Origin: Rubrivivax sp.
GTDB taxonomy: Bacteria; Pseudomonadota; Gammaproteobacteria; Burkholderiales; Burkholderiaceae_C
Direction: 5' to 3'
Length of the DNA stretch: 64,000 nucleotides
Assembly (NCBI GenBank): GCA_016789955.1
Contig: JAEUPB010000054.1
Span: forward strand, 28,633 to 92,632
A program made the translations under genes and the position numbers. Under the pieces are notes generated by a model that had not been told where the DNA came from, ran no database searches, and saw only the letters and a list, made by a program, of their open reading frames with translations. Below, piece by piece: positions 23,482 to 32,620 of this stretch. How positions within the stretch are numbered: the first letter of the stretch is position 1; every line of letters starts with the position of its first letter.

Positions 23482-23757
23482 AGGCATCTCCTCGTCCCAG
23501 GGCCATCGTGACCCCGCTGCCGAGAATCGCAATCCCACGCTCGAACCGGACAGTCGCCTCGCGCGACGAGCAGCCCACCCGCATCGCCAATGCGCCGGCC
23601 TTCGATGCCTGGCGTGGCCGGCCGCAGCGGGCCATGCAGAGCCGCTGCGGGGCGGGCGTGGCACCCGTTCGGCCATGCCCCGAGTCGAGGGGGTGCCGGG
23701 GCAGACGAGGCCTTGGGCGAGGCTCGGCCGCCGCAGGCGAGCAAACTCGTCGCCCTC

Positions 23758-24472
23758 ATGCTGTCCAACGGGAGCCCGGTGCGCGATCGAAACGAGACCT
23801 TGCCCCAGTCGTGGCTCAAGCACTCGGCCGGCATCGGCATCGCGGAACAGTCGATGCCGTTGCTGTCGCGGCTGATCGCCTGCTGGAGCGAACCGCACCG
23901 GCACTACCAGACGCTGCGCCACCTGCAGGAGTGCCTGCAGCTGCTCGAGGAGTGGGGGGCGCCAGCATCCGCTGCGTCATGAGATCGGCATGGCGTTGTG
24001 GTTCCACGATGCGATCTACGACCCGACACGTGCCGACAGCGAGGAGCGCAGCGCGCGGCTGGCCACGCGCACGTTGGGCAAGTGCGGGGCCGACGTCGAC
24101 CGGGTCCGTACCGTCGCCCGCCTCGTGCGCGCGACCCGTCACGGCACGCAAAGGCGACTGGTGGAGGGCGCCGACTTGATGCTCGACATCGACCTGGCCA
24201 TCCTCGGTGCGGACCGGGCCCGCTTCGAGGAGTACGAGCGCCAGGTCCGCGCCGAGTTCGCGCATGTGCCGGACGATGCCTTCGCCCGCGGAAGGGCGGC
24301 GTTCGTGGACGCGATGCGCGGCCGCCCGCGCCTCTTCCTGACCGAGCCGGGGCAGCGGCTGGAGGCCCGGGCGCGCGAGAACCTCCAGCGGTCATCGCTG
24401 CGGTGGCACCGGCTGGCCGAGCGGGCCCGGGCCTCAGCGAGCCGCGCTGAACGCCTCGCCGTCCGCGGCCGC
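23758..24472 (+). pseudogene. HD-superfamily metal-dependent hydrolase gene with a frameshift
   Basis: Two overlapping frames together encode a predicted metal-dependent phosphohydrolase of the HD superfamily. The first part (from ATG 23758) reads SWLKHSAGIGIAEQSMPLL then EPHRHYQTLRHLQECLQLLE. The second, in a different frame, reads MALWFHDAIYDP, EERSARLA, LMLDIDLAILGA and REFAHVPD-like RAEFAHVPDDAFARGR. Removing one base from the run of six G at 23954-23959 joins them as LLEEWGRQHPLRHEIGMALWFHDAIYDP, split here only by the run. It is either a true pseudogene or an assembly error. The family normally ends near ARENLQRS (about 24395); the open frame beyond it runs antisense to the next gene and is not credible. 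Confidence 0.75.
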
Positions 24473-26584
24473 TCAACCCCCGCGCCCCGGCGCGAACGCG
24501 AAGCGCATCGCACGGTACTCGGCCAACGTGCCTGCGGGTGGCGTCACCCCCTCCGGCCAGGGGCGCCCGTTCACCGACTGGAAGTACGCCAGACAGGCGT
24601 CGCGCCACCAGCGCGCCTCGGCATGCTGCTGCGCCAGGTGCTCCGAGACATCACGGTGGCGGCGCGCGTCGACGTGCCCCTGCAGCCGCCGCCAGGTGGC
24701 GCGCAGACGCTGCACCGTGCGCACGCCGCGGTCGTAGCGCTCGGCCAGTTCGTGCCACAGATCGCGGCCCGAGGGCATCGGGTGGCCCCACGGCAGGTGG
24801 TGGAACCACAGCAGCAGTTCCTCCGGCGTCGTCTGCGGGTCGTCCCAGCGGCGGGCCAACGGCTCGGCGTACTGCGACACCGCGCCGCTGCCACGGGTGC
24901 TGCGGTCGAAGCCGATGCCGTGCCGATCGGCCCGGTGGTAGTAGGTCGGGTTCCACTCGGGACGATTCAGCTCGCTGACCCACGGTCCCGGCCCATGGTG
25001 GTGCCCGGTGTCCATCAGGTGGTGCAGGCCGAGCGGCGTCATGTAGTCGACCACCGCCTCGCGCGAGGCCATCATCATGCGGACCACGGCGTCTCGAACC
25101 GCCGGGTCGTTGCCGAAGGTCAGCACCGCCCACTCGGCGGCGATCGCACGCGAGCGCGCCCCGACGTCCCATGCCAGGCGACCGTAGGCGTACCAGTTGG
25201 CCTGGTCGAAGTGCGATCCGCACCAGTTGCGGTCGCTGCCGATGTTGGCCACGCCGGCCATGCCGGCCCGCGGCTGCGCCGTCAGCGTGGCGGCCACGGT
25301 GTGGCCCGCTTGCGGGCGGTGCGTGTCGCTGCGCAGCACCTCTTCCCACATCGGCCCGAGGTAGGCCAGGTGCGTGGAGAAGCCCAGGTACTCCTTCGTC
25401 AGCTGGCACTCGAGGATCAGCGGCGTGGCGCGCATCGCGCCGAACAGCGGATGGAACGGTTCGCGCGGCTGGAAGTCGATGGGGCCGTTCTTGACCTGCA
25501 CGATCACGTTGGGCAGGAACTGGCCGTCCAGCGGGACGAACTCGTCGTAGGCCTGCATCGCACGGTCGCGCGGGTTCTCCGCCGCATAGACGAAGGCGCG
25601 CCACATCAGCACGCTGCCGTGGGGTGCCAGGGCGCGCGCCAGCGTGTTGGCGCCCTCGGCATGGCTGCGGCCGTAGTCCTGGGGGCCCGGCTGGCCCTCG
25701 GAGTTCGCCTTGACGAGCCAGCCGCCGAAGTCGGGGATCGCGCGGTGGATCTCCGCGGCCTTGTCGGCCCACCAGCGCTGCACGCCGGCATCGGCCGGGT
25801 CGGCGGTGGCCTGGCCACCGAGCTCGCGCGGTGCGGAGAAGCGCACCGACAGGTAGACGCGCACGCCCCAGGGCCGGAACACGTCGGCCAGCGCGGCGGC
25901 CTTGGCGATCCAGGCGGCGGACAGCACCTCGCTGGCCGCGTTGACGTTGTTGAGCACGACGCCGTTGATCCCCACCGAGGCACAGGCGCGCGCGTGGTCG
26001 GCATAGCGCGCGTCGACGATCGACGGCAGCTTCCACCAGTCCCAGATCGACTGGCCGGCATAACCGCGCTCGACGCTGCGGTCGAGGTTGTCCCAGTGGT
26101 TCAGCAGCCGCAGCGACAGTGCCGGCGCCGAGCGCAGGTCGAGCGAACGGGGGTCGGCGCCGAGCTGCAGCGCGCGGATCAGCGCGAAACCGCCGTACAA
26201 CAGGCCACGCTCGTGCCGGGCGCAGACGATGATCGCCCGCCCCCTCCCCACCGGCGCCGTGCGCACCACGTACCCTTCGTCGCCGAGATCCTCCAGCGGC
26301 CCGCAGGCCGCCGCCAGGGCCGGCTGCGACTGCGGCGTGGCCAGCACGATCGTGCCGGGCGCGGCGCGCGCCGCACGCCCGGGTGCCCGCCCGCAGAGGA
26401 CGCCGATCGCCCGACCCAGCTCACCCACCACTGCATCGGTCATCGGCGTAGCCGGCCGCGGCGCGAGCAGCGCGCGTGCCGATGCGAGCAGCCGCCGGCG
26501 CGGCGCGGCGGGCAGCGTGCGGTACCGCAGCCACAGTTCGTAGCCGTCCTCGTCCGGCGGGAGGACCCCGGTGCGTGTCGCCAT
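24473..26584 (-). CDS. aguA: GH67 alpha-glucuronidase
   Basis: A 703-residue GH67 enzyme that removes (4-O-methyl)-D-glucuronic acid from the ends of aldouronic acids released from glucuronoxylan. Catalytic residues are visible: Glu296 (VKANSEGQPGPQDYG, acid), Asp370 (VKNGPIDFQPREPFHPLFG) and Glu392 (ILECQLTKEYLG). Other family hallmarks are IWDWWKLPSIVDARYADHAR and NWCGSHFDQANWYAYGRLAW. There is no signal peptide, so it acts in the cytoplasm on imported oligosaccharides. It is divergent from the GH3 gene, with an xyl-box-like operator between them. Confidence 0.96.
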   Translation of the reverse strand: MATRTGVLPPDEDGYELWLRYRTLPAAPRRRLLASARALLAPRPATPMTDAVVGELGRAIGVLCGRAPGRAARAAPGTIVLATPQSQPALAAACGPLEDLGDEGYVVRTAPVGRGRAIIVCARHERGLLYGGFALIRALQLGADPRSLDLRSAPALSLRLLNHWDNLDRSVERGYAGQSIWDWWKLPSIVDARYADHARACASVGINGVVLNNVNAASEVLSAAWIAKAAALADVFRPWGVRVYLSVRFSAPRELGGQATADPADAGVQRWWADKAAEIHRAIPDFGGWLVKANSEGQPGPQDYGRSHAEGANTLARALAPHGSVLMWRAFVYAAENPRDRAMQAYDEFVPLDGQFLPNVIVQVKNGPIDFQPREPFHPLFGAMRATPLILECQLTKEYLGFSTHLAYLGPMWEEVLRSDTHRPQAGHTVAATLTAQPRAGMAGVANIGSDRNWCGSHFDQANWYAYGRLAWDVGARSRAIAAEWAVLTFGNDPAVRDAVVRMMMASREAVVDYMTPLGLHHLMDTGHHHGPGPWVSELNRPEWNPTYYHRADRHGIGFDRSTRGSGAVSQYAEPLARRWDDPQTTPEELLLWFHHLPWGHPMPSGRDLWHELAERYDRGVRTVQRLRATWRRLQGHVDARRHRDVSEHLAQQHAEARWWRDACLAYFQSVNGRPWPEGVTPPAGTLAEYRAMRFAFAPGRGG

Positions 26585-26650
26585 GTCGATGAAACCCCCT
26601 GGGGTGGATCCCTAGCCGGCCCGCACCGGGATGGCGGGGCGGCCTGTTTA

Positions 26651-26664
26651 TGATAGCGCTCCCT
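26651..26664. promoter_or_regulatory. xyl-box-like LacI-family operator 1
   Basis: TGATAGCGCTCCCT resembles the xanthomonad xyl-box TGGTAGCGCTAACA, with the TAGCGCT core intact. It lies in the 118 bp gap between the divergent aguA and GH3 genes and could repress both. The presumed regulator is the LacI protein at 50292-51383. Confidence 0.6.
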
Positions 26665-26702
26665 TTTTCTCCGCCGCGTCCGGCGCGGTCGAGCACCTGA
26701 CC

Positions 26703-29009
26703 GTGGCCACACCACCGTACAAGGATCCGACGGCGCCAATCGAGACCCGCGTGGCCGACCTGCTCGCGCGCATGACGCTGGACGAGAAGGTCACGCAGAT
26801 CGTCACGCTGTGGGACGGCAAGGGCGCGCTGCTGGACGCCGATCGCCGTGTCGACCCGGCCCGGCTGCGCGAACGCCACCCGCACGGCGTGGGCCATGTC
26901 GCGCGGCCGGCCGACTCCAAGGGCGAAGGCGGCAACAGCGCGCAGAACGGCCGCGGCGTGCGCGCGACGGTCGAGCTCGTCAACGCCTACCAGCGCCACG
27001 CGATGGAGCACACCCGGCTCGGCATCCCGGTGCTGTTCCACGAGGAGGGCCTGCACGGCTACGCGGCGCCCGGCGCCACCAGCTTCCCGCAGGCGCTGGC
27101 GCTGGCGTCGAGCTGGGACCGCGCGCTGGTGCGGGACGTCAATGCGGTCACGGCGCGCGAGATGCGCGCCCGCGGCGTGCACCTGGCGCTGACGCCGGTG
27201 CTGGACATCGCGCGCGATCCGCGCTGGGGCCGCATCGAGGAGACCTTCGGCGAGGACCCGTGGCTCGTCGCCGAGCTCGGCGTGGCCGCCGTGCGCGGGC
27301 TGCAGGGCGACGGCGACACGCTCGCGCCGGAGAAGGTCTACGCCACGCTGAAGCACCTGGCCGGCCATGGCCAGCCGGAAGGCGGCATCAACGTCGGGCC
27401 GGCGCCGATCGCCGAGCGCGAGCTGCGCGAGCAGTTCCTGCCGCCGTTCGAGGCCGCCGTGCGGCGTGCCGGCGCGCGGGTCGTGATGGCGTCGTACAAC
27501 GAGATCGACGGCGTGCCGTCGCACGCGAACCGCTGGCTGCTGCAGGACGTGCTGCGCGGCGAATGGGGATTCGACGGTGCGGTGATCGGCGACTACTTCG
27601 CCATCGACCAGCTCGCGACGCTGCACCGCGTCGCCGCCGACCTCGAGGATGCCGCGGTGCAGGCGCTGCAGGCCGGCGTCGATGCCGACCTGCCCAGCGG
27701 CGCCGCCTACGCCCGGCTGGCCGATGCCGTCCGCGGCGGGCGCATCACCGACGCGCAGCTCGACGTGGCCGTGGCGCGCATGCTCGAGCTGAAGTTCCGC
27801 GCCGGGCTCTTCGAGGCCCCCTACGCCGACGCCGATGCCGCCGAGCGCGCGACGCGCCGCGCCGACGCGCTGGCGCTGGCCGAGCGTGCCGCCGAGCGCT
27901 CCATCGTGCTGCTGAAGAACGACGGCGTGCTGCCGCTGGTGCTGCCGGCGGCGCGCCGTGCGGTGGTCGCCGTCGTCGGGCCCAACGCCGCGGTGGCCCG
28001 GCTGGGTTCGTACAGCGGCGAGCCGCCGGGCCCGACGAGCCTGCTGGAGGGCCTGCGCGAGCGGCTGGGCGACGCCGCCGAGGTCCGCCACGCGCAGGGC
28101 GTGCGCATCACCGAAGACGACGACTGGTGGGCCGACGAGGTCCGCGCCACGCCGGCGGAGGTGAACCGCGGGCTGATCGCCGAGGCCGTGGCCTGCGCCC
28201 GCGACGCCGACGTGATCGTGCTGGCGGTGGGCGACGACGAGCGCACGAGCCGCGAGGCCTGGGCCGCGCACCACCTGGGCGATCGTTCGGCGCTCGACCT
28301 GCCCGGCGACCAGGGCGCGCTGTTCGAGGCGCTGCATGCGCTCGGCCGGCCCGTCGTCGTGGTGCTGATCAACGGCCGGCCCGTGTCGTCGCAGCGGCTG
28401 GCCGAGGCGGCGCACGCCGTGGTGGAGGCGTGGTTCCCCGGCGAGGCCGGCGGCCGCGCGATCGCCCGCGTGCTGATGGGCGACGTGAACCCGGGCGGCA
28501 AGCTGCCGCTGTCGGTGGCCCGGCACGCGGGCACGCTGCCGGCGTTCCACAACCACAAGCCGTCGGCGCGGCGCGGCTACCTCTTCGACGACGTGCGGCC
28601 GCTGTACCCGTTCGGCTTCGGGCTCAGCTACACGAGCTTCGACCTCTCGGCGCCGATCCTCTCGTCGGCCACGCTGCCGGCCGATGGCTCGGTGGAGGTG
28701 GATGTCGACGTGCGCAACACCGGCAAGCGCACCGGCGACGAGGTCGTGCAGCTGTACGTGCGCGACCGCGTGGCCTCGGTCACCCGGCCGGTGCTGCAGC
28801 TGGCCGGATTCGAGCGGGTGACGCTCGCGCCCGGGCAGGCGTGCCGCGTGCGATTCACGCTCGCCGCCGCGCAGCTGCGCCTGTGGAACCGGCAGATGCA
28901 GCCGGTGGTCGAGCCGGGCGAGGTCGACGTGCTGGTCGGAGCCGACTCGCAGCGGCTGAAGTCCGCGATGCTGCTCGTCACCCCGGCCGGAGCCGGCCGA
29001 TGCCGATGA
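26703..29009 (+). CDS. GH3 beta-glucosidase/beta-xylosidase
   Basis: A 768-residue family 3 glycosidase. The N-terminal barrel has YKDPTAPIETRVADLL, RIEETFGEDPWLVAELG and ATLKHLAGHGQPEGG. The nucleophile Asp is in GFDGAVIGDYFAIDQL (about residue 297). The C-terminal part includes a second sandwich domain (ERSIVLLKNDGVLPL, LYPFGFGLSYTSF) and a fibronectin-like domain ending in QLRLWNRQM. GTG at 26703 is preferred over ATG 26631, because the latter would put the operator inside the gene and the family N-terminus begins at ATPPYKDP. No signal peptide, so it is cytoplasmic. In this locus a xylosidase activity on xylo-oligosaccharides is most likely. Confidence 0.93.
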   Translation: MATPPYKDPTAPIETRVADLLARMTLDEKVTQIVTLWDGKGALLDADRRVDPARLRERHPHGVGHVARPADSKGEGGNSAQNGRGVRATVELVNAYQRHAMEHTRLGIPVLFHEEGLHGYAAPGATSFPQALALASSWDRALVRDVNAVTAREMRARGVHLALTPVLDIARDPRWGRIEETFGEDPWLVAELGVAAVRGLQGDGDTLAPEKVYATLKHLAGHGQPEGGINVGPAPIAERELREQFLPPFEAAVRRAGARVVMASYNEIDGVPSHANRWLLQDVLRGEWGFDGAVIGDYFAIDQLATLHRVAADLEDAAVQALQAGVDADLPSGAAYARLADAVRGGRITDAQLDVAVARMLELKFRAGLFEAPYADADAAERATRRADALALAERAAERSIVLLKNDGVLPLVLPAARRAVVAVVGPNAAVARLGSYSGEPPGPTSLLEGLRERLGDAAEVRHAQGVRITEDDDWWADEVRATPAEVNRGLIAEAVACARDADVIVLAVGDDERTSREAWAAHHLGDRSALDLPGDQGALFEALHALGRPVVVVLINGRPVSSQRLAEAAHAVVEAWFPGEAGGRAIARVLMGDVNPGGKLPLSVARHAGTLPAFHNHKPSARRGYLFDDVRPLYPFGFGLSYTSFDLSAPILSSATLPADGSVEVDVDVRNTGKRTGDEVVQLYVRDRVASVTRPVLQLAGFERVTLAPGQACRVRFTLAAAQLRLWNRQMQPVVEPGEVDVLVGADSQRLKSAMLLVTPAGAGRCR

Positions 29010-30145
29010 CGCGCCGGGACGCGCTGGCCGCGCTCGGCGCGGCGGTCTGCGCCTCCGCCGAAGCCGAAGACTCCGCGCCGGAGCCCCTGCGGGTGCTCGC
29101 CGAGCGCAAGGGCCTGGCGTTCGGGTCGGCGGTGGGCCGCAAACGCGCCGATGCGACGCCGGCCCAGGGCTTCGACGATCCGCGCTATCGCGCCCTGCTC
29201 GCGCGCGAGTGCGCATGGATCGTCCCGGAGAACGAGCTGAAGTGGCAGGCGCTGCGGCCGACGCGGGGCGAGTTCCGCTTCGAGGCGGCCGACGCGATGC
29301 GGGCCTGGGCGCGCGAGGCGGGCCTGCGCATGCGCGGCCACACGCTGCTGTGGCACGACCCGAAGTGGCTGCCCGACTGGGTCAACCGCCACCGTTTCGG
29401 CGCGCAGCCCGTGGCCGAGGCCGAGGCGATGCTCGCCGAACACGTCCGCACGGTCTGCACGCACTGCGGGCCGCAGATCGCCAGCTGGGACGTGGTCAAC
29501 GAGTCGGTGCAGCCGGACACCGGCACGCTGCGCGACAACGCCTTCACGCCGCACCTGGGCAACATCGGGCAGATCGAGCTCGCGTTCCGCGTCGCCCACG
29601 AGCATGCGCCGCAGGCGCAGCTGGTCTACAACGACTTCATGACCTGGGGCAGCCACAGTGCCCGCCATCGCGCCGGCGTGTTGGAGCTGCTCAAGACGCT
29701 GACGTCGCGAGGGGTGCCGGTACACGCACTGGGCCTGCAGAGCCACCTGGGCACCGGCGCCGACGGACGCTGGGTGCCTCGTGGCGGCGACGCCGAGCGC
29801 GACTGGCGGCGCTTCCTCGACGAGGTCGCGTCGATGGGCCTGTCGCTGCTGATCACCGAGCTCGACGTCAACGACCGCTACCTGCCCGCGGACGTGGCGC
29901 AGCGCGACGCGGCAGCCGCGACGATGGTGCGCGACTATCTCGACGTGTGCCTGGACCAGCCGGGCCTGCACACGGTGATGACCTGGGCGATGGCCGACCC
30001 CGTCAGCTGGATGCAGACCTGGTGGCCGCGCGCGGACGGGCTGCCGAAGCGGCCGAGCCCGTACGACGGCCGGTTTCAGGCCAAGCCGATGCGCGAGGCG
30101 ATCGCCGCGGCGTTGCGCGCCGCGCCCTCGCGCCCACCGGCCTGA
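29000..30145 (+). CDS. GH10 endo-1,4-beta-xylanase, Tat-exported
   Basis: A 381-residue GH10 xylanase. The N-terminus MPMTRRDALAALGAAVCASA is a short twin-arginine signal. The acid/base is Glu168 (ASWDVVNESVQPDTG) and the nucleophile is Glu287 (LLITELDVNDRYLP). GHTLLWHDPKWLPDWV, ALGLQSHLG and the late MTWAMADPVSWMQTWWPR (aglycone tryptophans) complete the family pattern. ATG overlaps the GH3 stop by 10 bp. Its 3' end overlaps the convergent esterase gene by 70 bp. It would cut xylan in the periplasm. Confidence 0.95.
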   Translation: MPMTRRDALAALGAAVCASAEAEDSAPEPLRVLAERKGLAFGSAVGRKRADATPAQGFDDPRYRALLARECAWIVPENELKWQALRPTRGEFRFEAADAMRAWAREAGLRMRGHTLLWHDPKWLPDWVNRHRFGAQPVAEAEAMLAEHVRTVCTHCGPQIASWDVVNESVQPDTGTLRDNAFTPHLGNIGQIELAFRVAHEHAPQAQLVYNDFMTWGSHSARHRAGVLELLKTLTSRGVPVHALGLQSHLGTGADGRWVPRGGDAERDWRRFLDEVASMGLSLLITELDVNDRYLPADVAQRDAAAATMVRDYLDVCLDQPGLHTVMTWAMADPVSWMQTWWPRADGLPKRPSPYDGRFQAKPMREAIAAALRAAPSRPPA

Positions 30146-31374
30146 CGTTCGACCACCGCAGGCAGCGGCACCGCCTCGGCCAGCGCCTGCAGCCCCGCGG
30201 GCGACGGGTGCAAGGCGTCGCCGCAGTGGAGTCCCTCGCGGACGCGATCGGGTGCGGCCGGATCCCGCAACGCGGCGTCGAAGTCGGCCACCGCGTCGTA
30301 CGCGGGTGTGCCGCGGATCCACGCGTTGAGCTCCTGGCGCAGCGCCTCGTCGATGGCGCCGGGCCGGTAGCCCGCATGGCCGACGAAGGGTGTCAGCGTG
30401 GCACCGATCACCGTGACACTGCGCGCGTGCGCCGCGTCGGCCAGCGCCTGCCAGCCCTGCACCATCGCGCGCACGAACGCCTGCCGGCCCTCATCGCCGT
30501 CGTCCCAGTGTTCCCGCCGCGTGCCCAGGTCGTTGATGCCGATGTGCACCAGCGCCACGCGGACACCGGCCCGGCCGAGCACGTCGTGCGAGAAGCGCGA
30601 GCTCAGGCTCGGGCCGACGCGGTCGTGCAGCAGCCGGTTGCCTCCGAGCGCAGCCTGCACGACCACCGGCCGGGGCGTGCTCGCGAGCAGCCCTTCGCGG
30701 GCCCAGCGCTCCCGCAGCCGGTCGGTCCAGCGATCGTTGCCATTCGTGGTCGAGCCGCGGCCATCGGTGATCGAGTCGCCGACAGCCACCCACAACGACA
30801 CGGGTTCCTCGGCGACGGCCTCCAGGTCGGCGATCAGGTACCAGTGCTCGATCTCGACGGCGCCGGTCAGGCTGGCCTCGTGCAGGTGGTCGCCGGCCTG
30901 CACGAAGGACGTCGTCCGGGAGCCGGGGTGGCCGGTCTGGGTCGGTGGCAGCTGGTGGACCACGAGGGTGATCGCGAGGTCCGCCGGGCCCCCCGCATCG
31001 ATGACGAACTCGTCGCTGCAGCCCTCGCTGCCGGCGGGGAGGTGCACCTCGCGCCGGCCACCGAATCGCAGTTCGACCGAGCGCGCGGGATCGATCCGCG
31101 ACGTGCCGAATGCACACGCCGGGGCCACGGCGGCGGCCGCGACGACCAACGGGGCGTCACCGTAACGGTTGCTCAGCCGCAGGCGCCAGCGCCGTCCACC
31201 CCAGGCCGTGCGCACGCACTGGCGCAGCGTCGCCGCGCGCGTGTAGGCGTCGGGCAACCGGTTCTCCGGCTCCACCGCCTGCTGCGCGGCGCACCAGGCG
31301 GCGACCCAGGGCGGCGCCTCGGCATCGGCCCGCAGTCCGGGAAGACACGAGGTGGACGTGCGTTGACGCGTCAT
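30076..31374 (-). CDS. SGNH/GDSL-family hydrolase, probable acetylxylan esterase
   Basis: A 432-residue SGNH hydrolase with an N-terminal beta-rich region of about 190 residues (RWRLRLSNRYGDAPLVV). The catalytic part has block I VAVGDSITDGRGS, block II Gly in ALGGNRLLHD, block III HIGINDLGTR and block V DALHPSPAGLQALAE. Relatives deacylate polysaccharides. With a xylanase and xylosidases around, removal of acetyl groups from xylo-oligosaccharides is likely. ATG at 31374 has GGGAG about 5 nt upstream and is preferred over 31386. No clear signal peptide. The last 23 codons overlap the xylanase gene on the other strand. An xyl-box-like site lies just upstream. Confidence 0.88.
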   Translation of the reverse strand: MTRQRTSTSCLPGLRADAEAPPWVAAWCAAQQAVEPENRLPDAYTRAATLRQCVRTAWGGRRWRLRLSNRYGDAPLVVAAAAVAPACAFGTSRIDPARSVELRFGGRREVHLPAGSEGCSDEFVIDAGGPADLAITLVVHQLPPTQTGHPGSRTTSFVQAGDHLHEASLTGAVEIEHWYLIADLEAVAEEPVSLWVAVGDSITDGRGSTTNGNDRWTDRLRERWAREGLLASTPRPVVVQAALGGNRLLHDRVGPSLSSRFSHDVLGRAGVRVALVHIGINDLGTRREHWDDGDEGRQAFVRAMVQGWQALADAAHARSVTVIGATLTPFVGHAGYRPGAIDEALRQELNAWIRGTPAYDAVADFDAALRDPAAPDRVREGLHCGDALHPSPAGLQALAEAVPLPAVVERQAGGREGAARNAAAIASRIGLA

Positions 31375-31396
31375 GGGGGCTCCCATAGACTGCCGA

Positions 31397-31410
31397 TGGT
31401 AGCGCTATCG
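31397..31410. promoter_or_regulatory. xyl-box-like LacI-family operator 2
   Basis: TGGTAGCGCTATCG, within the palindrome CGATGGTAGCGCTATCG, matches the first eleven positions of the xyl-box TGGTAGCGCTAACA. It sits 22 bp upstream of the esterase start and in the divergent gap to the oxidoreductase operon at 31580. It is the best operator copy in the locus. Confidence 0.75.
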
Positions 31411-31579
31411 GTTTGCCTGCACCCATTCCTGGCTGCGTCCTGTTCCCGACCCACCCGATCCCCGCGTCGCGCCCTCCTGCCGGCCCACGAGTTCCCGTGT
31501 CCCCCATCCTCCGCCAGCAGCCGACCTGTCGCGGTCGTCGAGCGGCTCCCGTCCCGTCCGGATCGAAGGCCCGGCCCCG

Positions 31580-32620
31580 ATGACGACGTCGCACCGCCCG
31601 CCGCTGCGCCTGGCGGCGATCGGCATCGACCATGGCCACGTCTTCGACCACGTGCGCGGCCTCACGGCGGCCGGTGCCGAGTTCGTCGGCTACTGTCCCG
31701 ACAGCACGGTACCGGGCCTGGTCGAGCAGCTCGCGCGGGCCTACCCCGATGCGCGGCCGCAGCCCCGCCAGGCACTGCTCGACGATCCGCAGATCGACAT
31801 CATCAGCATCTGCGCGGTGCCCAGCCAGCGGGCCGGCCTCGCGATGCAGGCGATGCGGGCGGGCAAGGACACCATCGTCGACAAGCCCGGCGTGACGACC
31901 TTCGAGCAGCTCGAGGCCGTGCAGCGCACGGTGCGCGAGACCGGTCGCATCTACTCGGTGTGCTTCTCGGAGCGGCTGTGCGTGCCCAGCGCGGTGCATG
32001 CCGGCGAGCGGGTCGCCGCCGGCGAGATCGGCCGCGTGATCCAGACCATCGGCCTGGGGCCCCACCGCAAGGGCCGGGCGCGCCCGGACTGGTTCTGGCG
32101 CATGGAGGACGTGGGCGGCATCCTGGTGGACATCGCGTCGCACCAGATCGACCAGTTCCTGCACTACACGGGCGCTGCGACGGCCGAGGTGCAGGCCAGC
32201 GCGGTGGGCAACTTCGGCACGCCCGAGCACCCGCGCTTCGAGGACTACGGCGAGGTGCTGCTGCATGCGCCGCAGGGCCGCGGCTACGTGCGGGTGGACT
32301 GGTTCACGCCCGACGGGCTGCCGACCTGGGGCGACGGGCGCCTGACGATCCTCGGCACCGAGGGCTACATCGAGCTGCGCAAGTACATCGACATCGCCGG
32401 CCGCAGCGGCGGCAACCACCTGTTCATCAGCAACCGGGACGGGACGCGCCACATCCCGTGCGAGGGCCTGCCGCTGCCGTACTTCGCGGCGCTGGCCCGC
32501 GACGTGCACGAGCGCACCGAGACGGCGATGTCGCAGCGCCACGTCTTCGAGGTCTGCCGCCTGTCGCTGCAGGCCCAGCAGCAGGCGCGCAGGTTGGGTG
32601 CCCTGGAGGCCGCCGCGTGA
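31580..32620 (+). CDS. Gfo/Idh/MocA family oxidoreductase 1
   Basis: A 346-residue NAD(P)-dependent sugar or sugar-acid oxidoreductase. The N-terminal Rossmann region (RLAAIGIDHGHVFDHV) lacks the usual GxGxxG. The substrate domain starts with the family motif DTIVDKPGVTTFEQLEAVQ, with Lys in DKP, and continues with GGILVDIASHQIDQFLHYTG. It heads a rightward operon running through xylA. The exact substrate is unknown; a uronic acid, an oxidised xylose derivative or the debranching product of aguA are options. Confidence 0.88.
   Translation: MTTSHRPPLRLAAIGIDHGHVFDHVRGLTAAGAEFVGYCPDSTVPGLVEQLARAYPDARPQPRQALLDDPQIDIISICAVPSQRAGLAMQAMRAGKDTIVDKPGVTTFEQLEAVQRTVRETGRIYSVCFSERLCVPSAVHAGERVAAGEIGRVIQTIGLGPHRKGRARPDWFWRMEDVGGILVDIASHQIDQFLHYTGAATAEVQASAVGNFGTPEHPRFEDYGEVLLHAPQGRGYVRVDWFTPDGLPTWGDGRLTILGTEGYIELRKYIDIAGRSGGNHLFISNRDGTRHIPCEGLPLPYFAALARDVHERTETAMSQRHVFEVCRLSLQAQQQARRLGALEAAA

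Noticed and set aside
26631-26702. Longer start for the GH3 gene at ATG 26631
   Set aside because: It would place the LacI-type operator inside the gene and add residues not found in the family; GTG 26703 fits better.
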